Assembly (NCBI RefSeq): GCF_024198215.1
Contig: NZ_JAKCFA010000027.1
Location: forward strand, 1-64,000
Origin: Myxococcus qinghaiensis
GTDB lineage: Bacteria; Myxococcota; Myxococcia; Myxococcales; Myxococcaceae
Direction: 5' to 3'
DNA length: 64,000 nucleotides
In this document: one piece after another, positions 36,416 to 45,028 of the stretch
Numbering within the stretch: position 1 is the stretch's first letter
How the letters are laid out: each line of letters opens with the position of its first letter
Notes under the pieces: generated by a model
Told to the model about the DNA's origin: nothing
The model's database searches: none
What the model saw: only the letters and a program-made list of their open reading frames with translations
Position numbers and translations under genes: made by a program

Positions 36416-38368
36416 TCAGCCGACGACCAGCTCGCCGGGCAGCGGCTGCTTGCCGCCGTCCATGAACAAGCCGAAGTAGCTCTCCGCCAGCTTGTACTCG
36501 TTGTACGCCGGCGAGCACGCCATGGTGCGCACCGCCCACAACGGGTCCGTCGGCTTGCCGTCGTAGTCGGTGAGAATCATGTTGATGCCCATGTGCCCGC
36601 CGTTCTCCGCCTGGATGCCGGAGCGGCGCTGCAGCTCCTTGACGTCGTCCGCGGTCATGTTGAGCGTGATGGGCCGGTCGTGCTCACGGGCGGCCTTCGC
36701 CGCCGCCTCGTCACCCGTGTACGAGTACACCAGCAGCTCGCGCGCGTTGTCGTCCGTGGTGTCGAACTTCATCGCGAACTTCTCGGAGCCGGGGATGAGC
36801 TTGCCGTCGGTGCCGTACTTCTGCTCGATGGTGATGTCCGGGTGGTCGCCACCGTAGGTGATGTCGGACGTCATCGACTTCGTCCCATCCGGGTGGTGCG
36901 TAATCAGGTACTCGCCCGTGTTCGTCGTGCCGTCCGACTCGATGCTGAAGGGACCCACGTCGATGCCGACCTTGCCGCCCGTCGACTCGTAGTTGATCTT
37001 GTCGAAGCGCAGCGTGTTGGCCACGCCCGGGCCCTCCTTCTCCGGCATCCGGCCGTCCTTCGCGAAGGCGTCGTAGGCCTTCTTCCCGTCCGGGTTGGAC
37101 AGGTCGAACTCGGCGGTGCGCAGCTTGTACTCCTTCAGCGTGTCCGAGCGGCCCATGCTCACGGACACCGGGCCCACGCCCAGGCTCACCTTGCCGTTGT
37201 TCTCGATGAACTCCGTGGGGCCCGCCGTCATCGACAGCTTGTCGCCGTTGCGGCTCACCTCGATGGACATGCCCTTGCCGGACTTCACGTCGCCGGAGAT
37301 GCCCAGCTCGGCCGCGTGGTAGGACAGGCCCACGTCCAGGCCGTAGCCCGCGAACTGGCTCTGCTCCATCTTCACGGAGGCGCCGTCCGGAATCGTCTCG
37401 GCGTTGAGCGGATGCGGAGGCGCGATTTCGCCCGCCTTCAGCTTCTCGTAGTCCGCCTCCTTCATCTTCACTTCGTACGTCAGCGTCTTGCCGGCCTCGA
37501 CGCTCCCCTCCACGGAGGCGCCCACGCCGACCTTGGCCTTGCTGAACTCCACCGACCCGGACGCGGACACCGACGTCTCGGCGGTGATGGAGACGGTGAC
37601 GTACCCGTCCTCCTTCTTCACGTCCTTCTCGAGCGTGTCACTGAACTCGACGGACACGGGGCCGGCCTGGCCCGGAATCTTGATTTCGTGCGGCTCGGTG
37701 GTGGCGGGGTTGGGCGCCGGGCCGATGTCCGCCGGGGAGTCGGCGACCATCATCTTCTGCAGCTCGGGGGACACGTTCGCGTCCGCCAGCGCCTGGGCGC
37801 GCTCGGGCGAGCCGGCCTCGGTGGAGAAGATCTTCGCGGCGGACGTGCCGGAGAGGGTGCCCGCCTCGCTGTAGTGCGGCTGGTCCTTCAGGTACGCCGG
37901 CATGTCCTCGTAGCTCTTGCCGTTGCTCGGGTCCAACACGCGCTCGCCCTGGCGAACGACGACGTGGCCCGACTGGCCCTCGGCGCCCGGGCGCGAGTCC
38001 TTGAGGAACACCAGGTCCGAGCGGCTCTGCAGCTCCGGCGAGGACTTGCTGACGAAGTCCGCCGCCTTGTCCAGGCAGTTGACCTTGCTGTCCTTGTTGT
38101 TCTCATTGAACAGCGTCGACGAGGGGCCGCCCTGGCCGTCCAGCTTCAGCTTGTTCTTGGCGCCCGCGGGCTCGAAGGACGACTGGTTCTTCAGTCCCTC
38201 CGCCACCTTGCGAGCCGCCGCCGCGGCCTGCTTCGCCGCTGCCTCCGCCGCCTTGCGCGCTGCCTCCGCCGCCTGACGCGCCGCCGCTTCCGCTGCCCTG
38301 CGAGCCGCTTCCGCCGCCTGACGTGCCGCCGCGGCGGCTCCACCGTCACCAATGCGCTCGGCACCCAT
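36416..38368 (-). CDS. Unknown 650-residue protein: Ala-rich helix plus putative papain-like domain
   Basis: The start at 38368 has a GAGGAG site. Residues 11-58 form a long amphipathic Ala/Arg/Glu helix of near-repeating RQAAEAARRAAEAAARQ type. A domain follows with a possible Cys-His-Asp triad in papain order: C98 (KVNCLDKAADFV), H135 (GQSGHVVVRQ) and D146 (RVLDPSNGKSY). The remaining ~480 residues are beta-rich with recurring GVGPVSVSMGRS-like and GIDVGPFSIESDG-like strands, and end in a short conserved-looking block. There is no signal peptide. Neighbours give no clue. It may be an exported effector or cysteine peptidase/acyltransferase; I do not recognise the family. Confidence 0.75.
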   Translation of the reverse strand: MGAERIGDGGAAAAARQAAEAARRAAEAAARQAAEAARKAAEAAAKQAAAAARKVAEGLKNQSSFEPAGAKNKLKLDGQGGPSSTLFNENNKDSKVNCLDKAADFVSKSSPELQSRSDLVFLKDSRPGAEGQSGHVVVRQGERVLDPSNGKSYEDMPAYLKDQPHYSEAGTLSGTSAAKIFSTEAGSPERAQALADANVSPELQKMMVADSPADIGPAPNPATTEPHEIKIPGQAGPVSVEFSDTLEKDVKKEDGYVTVSITAETSVSASGSVEFSKAKVGVGASVEGSVEAGKTLTYEVKMKEADYEKLKAGEIAPPHPLNAETIPDGASVKMEQSQFAGYGLDVGLSYHAAELGISGDVKSGKGMSIEVSRNGDKLSMTAGPTEFIENNGKVSLGVGPVSVSMGRSDTLKEYKLRTAEFDLSNPDGKKAYDAFAKDGRMPEKEGPGVANTLRFDKINYESTGGKVGIDVGPFSIESDGTTNTGEYLITHHPDGTKSMTSDITYGGDHPDITIEQKYGTDGKLIPGSEKFAMKFDTTDDNARELLVYSYTGDEAAAKAAREHDRPITLNMTADDVKELQRRSGIQAENGGHMGINMILTDYDGKPTDPLWAVRTMACSPAYNEYKLAESYFGLFMDGGKQPLPGELVVG

Positions 38369-38565
38369 GGTGTGTCTCCTCGAAGTCGTACGGATTTCCC
38401 AATTCTCGGGAGCTGGGGCCGGCGGTTGCGTCCCGGCTGGAAATTCGAGGGGTTTCCCCTGGGAGCCCTGTCACGGAGTGAGAAAGCAGGGCCGTGCCCG
38501 TACCCGGGGCGTGGGGAGTCACTGGCCGTGCGGCTGGCGTGCTCACGCCACGTCGGGGCGGTGGA

Positions 38566-39120
38566 TCAGCGCTTGGAGGGGCTGGCGCGGAAGCGCTGGA
38601 GCTTGGTGCGGTTGCCGCAGACGGCCATGGAGCACCAGCGCCCGGAGCGATTCTTGGAGGTGTCGAAGAAGGCCTCCTGGCAGGCGCCAGCCGCGCAGAC
38701 CTTCATCCGGGGCCAGTGACCGTCCTGCTGGGTGGAGACGATGGCGGCGAAGAGTCCGCCCAACGCCTTCCAGCCTCCGGTGCCGGCGGCACGCAGCCGC
38801 ACGCCGTCGGGGCCGAAGCCCAGGGTGAGGGGACTGGCGGCGGCCACGCGGTCCAGGGTGCGCAGCTCGGAAGGGGGCAGGGGCTCTCCGGTGTGGGAGA
38901 GCAGCACGGCGCGCAGGGCCTCGCGGGCCTCGATGGCGGCCTTGAAGGACTCGGGGGAGAAGGTCTCTGCCGGGGACAGGAGGCCGCGCGCACGGCACCA
39001 GGTGGCGAGTGCGTCCGAGGACGGCACCGCGTCGACGAGCTTCTCCACGTCCAGCGTGTTGACGAAGTCGAGCAGCAGCACGACATCTGTCGGAAGCCCG
39101 GGGCTTTGCGCATCGGCCAT
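38566..39120 (-). CDS. ABATE/CGNR zinc-finger regulator
   Basis: The 184-residue protein has an N-terminal ABATE domain (LLLDFVNTLD; ALRAVLLSHTGEPLPPSELR) and a C-terminal CGNR zinc finger with four Cys in CAAGACQEAFF and RWCSMAVCGNRTK. The family is thought to act as stress-responsive transcription regulators. The gene starts 10 nt after the arginase-like stop and shares its promoter region. It is probably the operon's regulator, with palindromes upstream as possible binding sites (inference). Confidence 0.9.
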   Translation of the reverse strand: MADAQSPGLPTDVVLLLDFVNTLDVEKLVDAVPSSDALATWCRARGLLSPAETFSPESFKAAIEAREALRAVLLSHTGEPLPPSELRTLDRVAAASPLTLGFGPDGVRLRAAGTGGWKALGGLFAAIVSTQQDGHWPRMKVCAAGACQEAFFDTSKNRSGRWCSMAVCGNRTKLQRFRASPSKR

Positions 39121-39129
39121 GGCCGGGGC

Positions 39130-40059
39130 CTATCGCGTCCTGGGCGTAGGCACCAGGGCCCCCAGCCCGGTGGCAAGGCTGTCCACCAGCGCGCGGGCCG
39201 CGTGGCGCTCCGGGTCCAGACTGGGGTCGTAGATGGTGACGTCCATTCCCACCGCGAGTCCGGAGGCGACCAGGTGGGCCACCAGCTCGCCCAGCTCCTC
39301 CACGCTCAGGCCGTCGGGTTGGCGGGAGTCGACGGCGGGCATGACGTCGTCGTCCATGACGTCGGCATCCAGGTGCATCCAGAAGCCGCTGACACCGGAG
39401 GCGCGAAATCGCGCGACGACCCGCGCCACGCTGGCGGCGATGCCCTCCTGGCGCAGGGTGTCCAGGTCCAGCCAGCCCATGGCGGTGTCGCGCACGTGCT
39501 CGGCGGAGACCTGCGCGCCCCAGTGCTCCAAATCCCTGACGCCGAGCACGGCCACGTCCGCATCCCGCACCAGGGGTCCACGTCCCTCCAGATTGGACAG
39601 CACCGAGGGGCCGCGTCCGGAGGAGAACCAGAGGTCCATGCCGGCCACGCCGCCGAGCTCGGAGGCCTCGGGGGGCCAGAAGTCGGTGTGCCCGTCCATG
39701 AAGGCGAGGCCGTGCTGGGCGCCCGTGCGCTTCAGTCCGAGGAGGCAGCCGAGCAGGATGCTGCAGTCGCCCCCGAGCACCAGCGGGAAGCGCTTGTCTC
39801 GCGCGACACCCTCCACCACGTCGGCGAGCCGTGAGCTGAACTCCGCGATTCCGCGCGGGTTGAGGACCCGGGTCTCCTTGTCGCGCTGGGGGACGTAGGG
39901 ACCGGGCTTCACGGTGTGCTCGACCTGGGCCTGGAGTCGGCGTCCCAGGCCGGCTTCCAGCAGGGCCTCCGGCAGCAGGTCCACCCGGGGAGTCCGGCTG
40001 TCAGGGCGACTCAGTCCCAGACCGGAGGGCGCGGCGATGAGGGCGATGGGCGATGGCAT
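39130..40059 (-). CDS. Arginase/agmatinase-family ureohydrolase
   Basis: The ATG at 40059, preceded by AGGAG, gives 309 residues. The binuclear manganese site motifs are present: GGDCS, DGHTD and HLDADVMD. Together with the late DVTIYDPSLDPE segment, this matches the arginase superfamily, which hydrolyses guanidino groups to urea. The exact substrate (arginine, agmatine, formiminoglutamate, guanidinobutyrate) cannot be read from the sequence. It is the first gene of an operon with the CGNR regulator, 10 nt downstream. Confidence 0.9.
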   Translation of the reverse strand: MPSPIALIAAPSGLGLSRPDSRTPRVDLLPEALLEAGLGRRLQAQVEHTVKPGPYVPQRDKETRVLNPRGIAEFSSRLADVVEGVARDKRFPLVLGGDCSILLGCLLGLKRTGAQHGLAFMDGHTDFWPPEASELGGVAGMDLWFSSGRGPSVLSNLEGRGPLVRDADVAVLGVRDLEHWGAQVSAEHVRDTAMGWLDLDTLRQEGIAASVARVVARFRASGVSGFWMHLDADVMDDDVMPAVDSRQPDGLSVEELGELVAHLVASGLAVGMDVTIYDPSLDPERHAARALVDSLATGLGALVPTPRTR

Positions 40060-40074
40060 GAGCACTCCTCGAAC

Positions 40075-40090
40075 CAGTGGGTAACCACTG
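40075..40090. promoter_or_regulatory. Palindrome upstream of the arginase-like gene
   Basis: CAGTGG (40075-40080) and CCACTG (40085-40090) flank GTAA, 16 nt upstream of the start codon. The position suits an operator overlapping the 5' untranslated region of the arginase-CGNR operon. Confidence 0.5.
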
Positions 40091-40131
40091 TTATTGAGTG
40101 GGTGGTTTCTGTGAAGGTAGGCCCGGTGTCG

Positions 40132-40147
40132 AGCGGTTGCAACCGCT
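40132..40147. promoter_or_regulatory. Perfect 16-bp palindrome AGCGGTTGCAACCGCT
   Basis: A perfect 16-bp dyad in the divergent region between the arginase-like gene and the DAG-repeat lipoprotein, 73 bp from the arginase start. Perfect symmetry and location suggest a dimeric repressor or activator site. Confidence 0.55.
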
Positions 40148-40317
40148 AAAGATGAATGGATGGTTACGTGGGGCCGATGGGAGGGATGGGGCCGGAAGGG
40201 TGTTTCTCTGGAAATCGTGGGATTCCATGGGACGGCCCCGGCCAGTGACAGCCGAACGCGTCACATCCATGACGCGGAGGGTCGCATCGCCGTGTGGAAC
40301 CCGTAACAATCCCCGGC

Positions 40318-41367
40318 ATGCACCTGCGACATTCGATCCTCTTCTTGTTGGTGGTCTCCCTCGCGATTGTTCCCGCACTTTCTGGCTGTGGCTCCGATGA
40401 CGGCACTCCGACGCCGGACGGGGGCCTTGATGCGGGTATCCGGCCGGACGCGGGTATGGAGCCCGCCGACGCTGGCACGGGGTCCGACGCTGGTACCGAG
40501 TCCGATGCGGGCACCGAGTTCGACGCGGGCGCCGAGTTCGACGCGGGTACTGAGTTCGACGCGGGAACTGAGTTCGACGCAGGCACTGAGTTCGACGCGG
40601 GCACTGAGTTCGACGCGGGCACCGAGTTTGACGCGGGCACCGTGTTCGACGCAGGCGCCGAGTTCGACGCCGGCACCGTGTTCGATGCAGGCACCGAGGT
40701 CGACGCAGGCACTGAGTTCGATGCAGGCACCGAGTTCGATGCAGGCACCGAGGTCGACGCAGGCACCGAGGTCGACGCTGGGACGGTGTCTGATGCAGGT
40801 ACAGAGACTGATGCTGGAAGCGAACAGGATGCTGGCACCGCGCACGATGCGGGGACGCCGCCCGATCCCTTCACCATCTGCGAAGGCGCCTGCCGGCAGA
40901 CCGAGGCCACGGTGCAGATGAATGGCAACGAGCGTGTCCTGACCAGTGCCTACTTTGGCTATGAGGAGCCCTCGGACCCCAGCGACCCGTGGACGCTGTG
41001 GATCGAGCTCAACAATGGCACCCCGGGGGTTTGCCCCTCTCCGGATTCGGAGGTTCCGCCCCAGCTCATCAACGTCTATTCGGTGACGGTGCCGGTGGAT
41101 GGGACGCCGCAGACCGGCACGGTCGCGGGTGAGCCGAGGGCGACGCTGGTCGACTTCGAGGGCGTGCTCAGCATGGCGTTCTTCGTCCACAGTACGAATC
41201 TCACCTTCACGCCCGTGGCGGCCTCGCTCTGCCCCACCTGCGCCAAGGAAGGCACCCCTCCCGCGTCACACTTCGTGGCCTTCGATGTGAACGCCTCCTA
41301 CGAGGAAGGCACTTTCGTCGGGCACGGGTTCGCCACCTACTGCCCGTCGCTCGACGTCTATCAATAG
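40318..41367 (+). CDS. Lipoprotein with 22 tandem DAGTEF-type hexapeptides
   Basis: The ATG at 40318 gives 349 residues with a lipoprotein signal (LAIVPALSGC). A tract of 22 six-residue units (consensus DAGTEF, with E/V, F/V/S variants) spans residues ~51-182 and forms an extended acidic spacer. The C-terminal domain (~185-349) contains paired cysteines (CEGACRQ; CPTCAKEG) and is beta-rich; no family recognised. A GTG at 40294 would bury the signal. It is probably an outer-membrane surface protein whose spacer length can vary. Confidence 0.85.
   Translation: MHLRHSILFLLVVSLAIVPALSGCGSDDGTPTPDGGLDAGIRPDAGMEPADAGTGSDAGTESDAGTEFDAGAEFDAGTEFDAGTEFDAGTEFDAGTEFDAGTEFDAGTVFDAGAEFDAGTVFDAGTEVDAGTEFDAGTEFDAGTEVDAGTEVDAGTVSDAGTETDAGSEQDAGTAHDAGTPPDPFTICEGACRQTEATVQMNGNERVLTSAYFGYEEPSDPSDPWTLWIELNNGTPGVCPSPDSEVPPQLINVYSVTVPVDGTPQTGTVAGEPRATLVDFEGVLSMAFFVHSTNLTFTPVAASLCPTCAKEGTPPASHFVAFDVNASYEEGTFVGHGFATYCPSLDVYQ
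40468..40863 (+). repeat. 18-bp tandem repeat (22 in-frame units)
   Basis: Twenty-two consecutive 18-nt units, each starting GAC/GAT-GC, encode the DAG hexapeptides. Units 3-17 are most uniform at nucleotide level, while the ends have drifted, as expected when central units exchange by slippage or recombination. The multiple-of-3 unit keeps the frame whatever the copy number. Confidence 0.9.
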
Positions 41368-41376
41368 AGCCCGTCA

Positions 41377-41416
41377 CCCCGGGCCCGGCTCGCCTCACGG
41401 TGAGCCGGGCCCGGGG
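41377..41416. terminator. 15-bp hairpin between convergent genes
   Basis: A perfect 15-bp stem CCCCGGGCCCGGCTC (41377-41391) / 41402-41416 with a 10-nt loop, just after the DAG-repeat gene stop. There is no U-tract; it probably marks transcript ends for both converging genes. Confidence 0.65.
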
Positions 41417-41480
41417 AGATGACCTTGTCATCGGGGCCGCGCCGAGGCCCTCAAAAACCACGCAAAGTCATCGCATCCAC

Positions 41481-42086
41481 TCAGCGACTGCCAGCCATCA
41501 CGCGCCGGAGAAGCGCGGCGGTCCCCGTCTCCGAGGAGCCAGCCTGGGCGCGTGGCGCCGAAGCGGCGGGGGCTTCCAGTCGCGAGCCCGAGAGCTCCGA
41601 GTAGACATCGATGACCACCGGCCCGGCACCGCACTCTCCCGTGAGGATTGAGTGAATCCCGAGGTCGAGGACGGCATTCGCATCCAGGGAGCCCCATCCG
41701 AAGGTGTAGCTCATCGTGAGCGAGCAGCCCGGAGCCGGGCTGGCCGTGCAGGAGCCTGGCAGGGTGAGGAAGGAGCGCGGGCCCACCATCACCGCCGGGG
41801 TGGTGCATGGGCCGAAGGAGAGGAAGGAGATTCCCAGTTGGGGTGAGGGTCCCTCGGGAGTGACGATGAAGATGTCTTCCGTCTCCATCGGCTCCGTCTG
41901 ACCATTCTCGGTGAAGTACATCGTCCCCGTGACGGAGTATTCGCCTGTGACCCGGTCCCGGTTGTCCGTCTTCTGCTCACTCAGGCCGCTCTTCTCCGAG
42001 ACCTCGGCGCCCGGTGCGACTTCCTCGACACCACACGCGCTGAGCAGAATGGAACCAATCACAACCCAGCCAGATGAACGCATCAT
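41481..42086 (-). CDS. Small lipoprotein, unknown function
   Basis: The start at 42086 has a strong GGAGGAAAC site. The 201-residue product has a signal ending in LLSAC and a charged linker, then a beta-rich domain (YSVTGTMYFTENGQTEPMET) with four cysteines and a low-complexity Ala/Ser tail. No family recognised. It converges with the DAG-repeat gene. Confidence 0.75.
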   Translation of the reverse strand: MMRSSGWVVIGSILLSACGVEEVAPGAEVSEKSGLSEQKTDNRDRVTGEYSVTGTMYFTENGQTEPMETEDIFIVTPEGPSPQLGISFLSFGPCTTPAVMVGPRSFLTLPGSCTASPAPGCSLTMSYTFGWGSLDANAVLDLGIHSILTGECGAGPVVIDVYSELSGSRLEAPAASAPRAQAGSSETGTAALLRRVMAGSR

Positions 42087-42529
42087 TGTTGTTTCCTCCT
42101 GGTGATTCAGGGCGCGGGTCGCGCCATGAGCAGGGCCGCCGCGAAGAACGCGAGGCCTTTCTTCTTGAAACCCCTGTGCGGCGGAAATTGCGCAACCCTG
42201 TTTCCATGTGGTGAGGGAATGACGGGCTCCGCTGGGCGCGGATGCAGGGGTCCCCCCGCCACGGAGCCAAAGGTAAGCGCGCCGTTCCTGCCTGTCCCAG
42301 GCCTGGGGACGAAGCGAAGAGTTCCAGGGATGAATTGAATTTCACCAGGGACGAATTCGAAGACTCGCAATCCCTGTCTGACCGATGTCGTGGCGGCGGC
42401 GCTTCCCGCGCTGCCAGGACCCTCCGGGACGTCCAGGGCCGCACCCACGGACGCCCTGCGCAGCTGAAGAACGGCCTGCGTCAGGGACCGTCCGTGGGCG
42501 GGTGAAGCCGTGTGGGAGTTGACCGGGGA
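42087..42529. other. Intergenic stretch without a supported gene
   Basis: The 443 nt between two minus-strand genes contain only low-quality ORFs. One 113-codon minus ORF ends at 42107 but has repetitive FVPGEIQFIPGTLRFVPR composition and no signal or motif. Lower GC patches near 42320-42370 may hold the promoter for the 42086 gene. Confidence 0.3.
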
Positions 42530-43453
42530 CTACTGCGCCAGCGTGGAGCGGAAGGAGGCGAGGGTGCACCGCATCCGCTGTACCTGCTCCGCGCTGAAGC
42601 CTGTCATGCAGGCATCGTCCGTCAGCTCCATGTAGTTCTGGATGGGGACCGGCACACCACCGCAGCTCGTGCTCGCCGTGCAGCCCTTGTGTGACGTCGC
42701 ATTGGGCGGGGTGTCACAGATGCGGTCGCCCGTGGTGTAGCAGGCCGGCGCGGTGGCGGTGCCACAGCCCGAGTAGTACGTGTGGAACAGGCCCAGGTAG
42801 TGGCCCACCTCGTGGGTGACGGTCCTCCCCTTGTGGTACGGCACCACCGGGCCGACACGTCCGAAGGCCTGCCAGTTGATGACCACCCTGTCCTGAGGCT
42901 GTCCCACCGCGCCCGCCGGGTCCGCGGGGAGGAAGGGCACATATCCACGCGAGCCGGCGGCGCTGTTCGTGTAGAGATTCAGGTAGCGCGTCGTATCCCA
43001 GGCGATGGTGAGCCAGTAGCTGCCCTGGTCCTGATACCAGGTCGTGTTGCAATAGCGCCGGATGCCCGTCGTCGGATTGCCCGACGGGTCCACGGTGGCG
43101 AGGAAGAACTCAATCTTGCTGTCCACTCCCGCCCCGCCCGGGCTGCCCGCCACGGCGCGAAAGTCTTCATTGAGGACCGTGAGCTGACTGTGGACCAGGG
43201 CATCCGTGACGTTGCCATTCACGCACGCCGCATCCGAGATGACATGCACCACCACGGGGATGCGCCGCAACGTCGTGGGCTGCCACAGCGGACCCGGAAC
43301 GGTCTGGTCCATGGAGCAATCCGAAGGGCTGAAGCTCGCCCTCTGGAAAGAAGGAGCGGGCTCGGGAGCGACACAGCGGTCGGAGTGGAGGGAGAAGGCA
43401 TCTCCAGACAGGAGCGCCAGGACGGAGACAACGATGGAGTGGGCTGGGAGCAT
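42530..43453 (-). CDS. Secreted M43-type (pappalysin-like) metalloprotease
   Basis: A 307-residue exported protein with a signal peptide (VVSVLALLSGDAFS). The metzincin zinc motif is HEVGHYLGLFHTYYSGCG. The following disulfide-rich block (GDRICDTPPNATSHKGC) and Met-turn region NYMELTDDACMTGFSAEQVQ match M43 cytophagalysins/pappalysins. The pro-region contains the family-typical PVVVHVISDAACVNGNVTDA. It is expected to degrade extracellular protein, fitting a predatory life style. Divergent from the PQQ-like gene at 43634. Confidence 0.92.
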   Translation of the reverse strand: MLPAHSIVVSVLALLSGDAFSLHSDRCVAPEPAPSFQRASFSPSDCSMDQTVPGPLWQPTTLRRIPVVVHVISDAACVNGNVTDALVHSQLTVLNEDFRAVAGSPGGAGVDSKIEFFLATVDPSGNPTTGIRRYCNTTWYQDQGSYWLTIAWDTTRYLNLYTNSAAGSRGYVPFLPADPAGAVGQPQDRVVINWQAFGRVGPVVPYHKGRTVTHEVGHYLGLFHTYYSGCGTATAPACYTTGDRICDTPPNATSHKGCTASTSCGGVPVPIQNYMELTDDACMTGFSAEQVQRMRCTLASFRSTLAQ

Positions 43454-43633
43454 GGGAGCCTCACGCTATCGAGCCGCTGTGACACCTCCCAACCACCGGC
43501 CTGACGACGACAAGCTCGCTGGAAGATTCCTGGGACCCATGACAAGCGGGGTCGTCAGGATGTCTCGCATCATGTCCCTGCGAGCGCCGCCTCCAGGATG
43601 GGGGCATGGAGGGTGGAGTGGTAGGAAGAAGGG

Positions 43634-44947
43634 ATGGCTCGTTCACGTCCCACATCGCCACGCTGTCCTCGGTGCAATGCTCCGTTCACCCTGCTGCCGG
43701 AGCAGGTGCTTTACACCTGCAACTACTGCAACGCATCCATCGACACGAGGGGAGAGCAGGCGCCTCGTCCTCTCTACCAGGCCCCGTCGACGACCCCGCC
43801 CGCCAAGGGCCCGCTCATCCTGGGCGCCGGGCTCGCCGTCATGGTGCTGGGGGTCAGCGCGGTCTTGCTGGTCAAGGGAGGCTCGAGCGAGCCCTATCCG
43901 GCCCCGCCCTCGGTCGCGGAGCCCATCGCCGAGCGCCCCCCTGTCCCTGTTGTCCCCACGCCGGCGCCTACGCCCAGGTTCGCATGGGACCTCGACAACG
44001 CCCCCGCGGTGATGGACCTCAACGGGGACGGCACGGACGACATCGTCGGCACCATTCGCCGCGAGGGCACCGGGGCTCCCGGCGCGGGGCGCGAGCGTTA
44101 CTTCGCGGCCGCGTTCGATGGAAAGACGTTCGAGCAGCTCTGGGAGACGCCCATTGAAGGCGCGCCCACGGACCTCGTCTCCCGGGCGCGGTACGCGCAT
44201 CAAGGCAATCGACTGGTGATGCGGGAGGCCACGGCGGTGAGCCTCCTGGACCTGGCGACCGGCAAGCCCCTGGGGCGCGTGGCGCTGTCGGACAAGCCTG
44301 GCCGGCTCTGCATTCCCCAGGGTGACTCCTCCACCGTGTGGGTGTCGGTCGTGGATGGTCAGGACCTCCTGCTCGACACGAAGACGGCGACCGCGCGGCC
44401 CGCCTCCCGGACTCCTCCCAACTGCCAGGTCCCCGCGACGACCGTGCGCAGCTGCTCGCCCGCCATGCTCAGGAAGTCCTCGCTGTCATGCACCCGCGCC
44501 CTTCAGGTTCCGCCCATCCCGGGCTTCAGGGGCGACTTCCTCTACAAGGCGCATGGCCTGGAGCTGGTGGTGGGCTCCAGGAACCCTGGGACGCGGGTGC
44601 CCATGGTCGCGGTGTTCGAGCCGGGGGCGAAGAAGCCCCTGTGGCATGGCGCGGTCGCCGACATGGACCCGGCGAACGTCTTCGAGACCACGCCAGACGT
44701 CATCGAGATGTCCGAGGATGCCATCTACGTCGGCTACCGGTTGAAGGCTGGCGGCATGCAGCTCGTCCGCCGGGATGCGAGGACGGGCGTCGCCACCTGG
44801 GATGTCCCCATTCCCCGCTCCAAGGATGGTTCGCTCCCCTCCAGCCTCTGGAAGCATGGCGACCGGCTCTATGTGCCCCACTGGATGTGGCTGGAGGTCT
44901 TCGACGCGAAGACAGGCAACCTGCTGGGCACCCTCGGCACCTGGTAG
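43634..44947 (+). CDS. Zinc-ribbon membrane protein with PQQ-like propeller
   Basis: A 437-residue protein. An N-terminal zinc ribbon CPRCNAPF...YTCNYCNAS is followed by a membrane helix at ~60-80 (LILGAGLAVMVLGVSAVLLV), a proline-rich linker, then an extracytoplasmic region. That region starts with an EF-like DLNGDGTDD motif and has PQQ-type blade repeats (FDGKTFEQLWETPIEGAPTD; LDLATGKPLGRVALSD; VFDAKTGNLLGTLG). Such propellers are usually binding modules. Two similar designs (cytoplasmic zinc ribbon plus periplasmic propeller) occur in myxobacteria, but function is unknown. Confidence 0.8.
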   Translation: MARSRPTSPRCPRCNAPFTLLPEQVLYTCNYCNASIDTRGEQAPRPLYQAPSTTPPAKGPLILGAGLAVMVLGVSAVLLVKGGSSEPYPAPPSVAEPIAERPPVPVVPTPAPTPRFAWDLDNAPAVMDLNGDGTDDIVGTIRREGTGAPGAGRERYFAAAFDGKTFEQLWETPIEGAPTDLVSRARYAHQGNRLVMREATAVSLLDLATGKPLGRVALSDKPGRLCIPQGDSSTVWVSVVDGQDLLLDTKTATARPASRTPPNCQVPATTVRSCSPAMLRKSSLSCTRALQVPPIPGFRGDFLYKAHGLELVVGSRNPGTRVPMVAVFEPGAKKPLWHGAVADMDPANVFETTPDVIEMSEDAIYVGYRLKAGGMQLVRRDARTGVATWDVPIPRSKDGSLPSSLWKHGDRLYVPHWMWLEVFDAKTGNLLGTLGTW

Positions 44948-44986
44948 CGGGAGGCCTCACCCCGCGCCAGCCGCCGTCGTGCGCCA

Positions 44987-45016
44987 CCGCTCCGAGGACG
45001 AGGTGCCTCGGAGCGG
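44987..45016. terminator. 11-bp hairpin between convergent genes
   Basis: Perfect stem CCGCTCCGAGG (44987-44997) / CCTCGGAGCGG (45006-45016), loop 8 nt, centred in the 81-nt gap between converging stops. No U-tract; likely bidirectional. Confidence 0.6.
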
Positions 45017-45028
45017 CGGCGTCAGGCT

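Noticed and set aside
36344..38719. Plus-strand ORF of about 791 codons opposite the 650-residue gene
   Set aside because: Low-complexity Arg/His/Val-rich antisense frame; the minus-strand gene has a ribosome-binding site, a terminator and sensible composition.
40468..40863. CRISPR-like array
   Set aside because: Units are 18 bp with no spacers, in frame, and encode a DAG hexapeptide within a lipoprotein.
42107..42448. 113-codon minus ORF in the gap before the 42086 gene
   Set aside because: Repetitive composition, no signal peptide, motif or ribosome-binding site.
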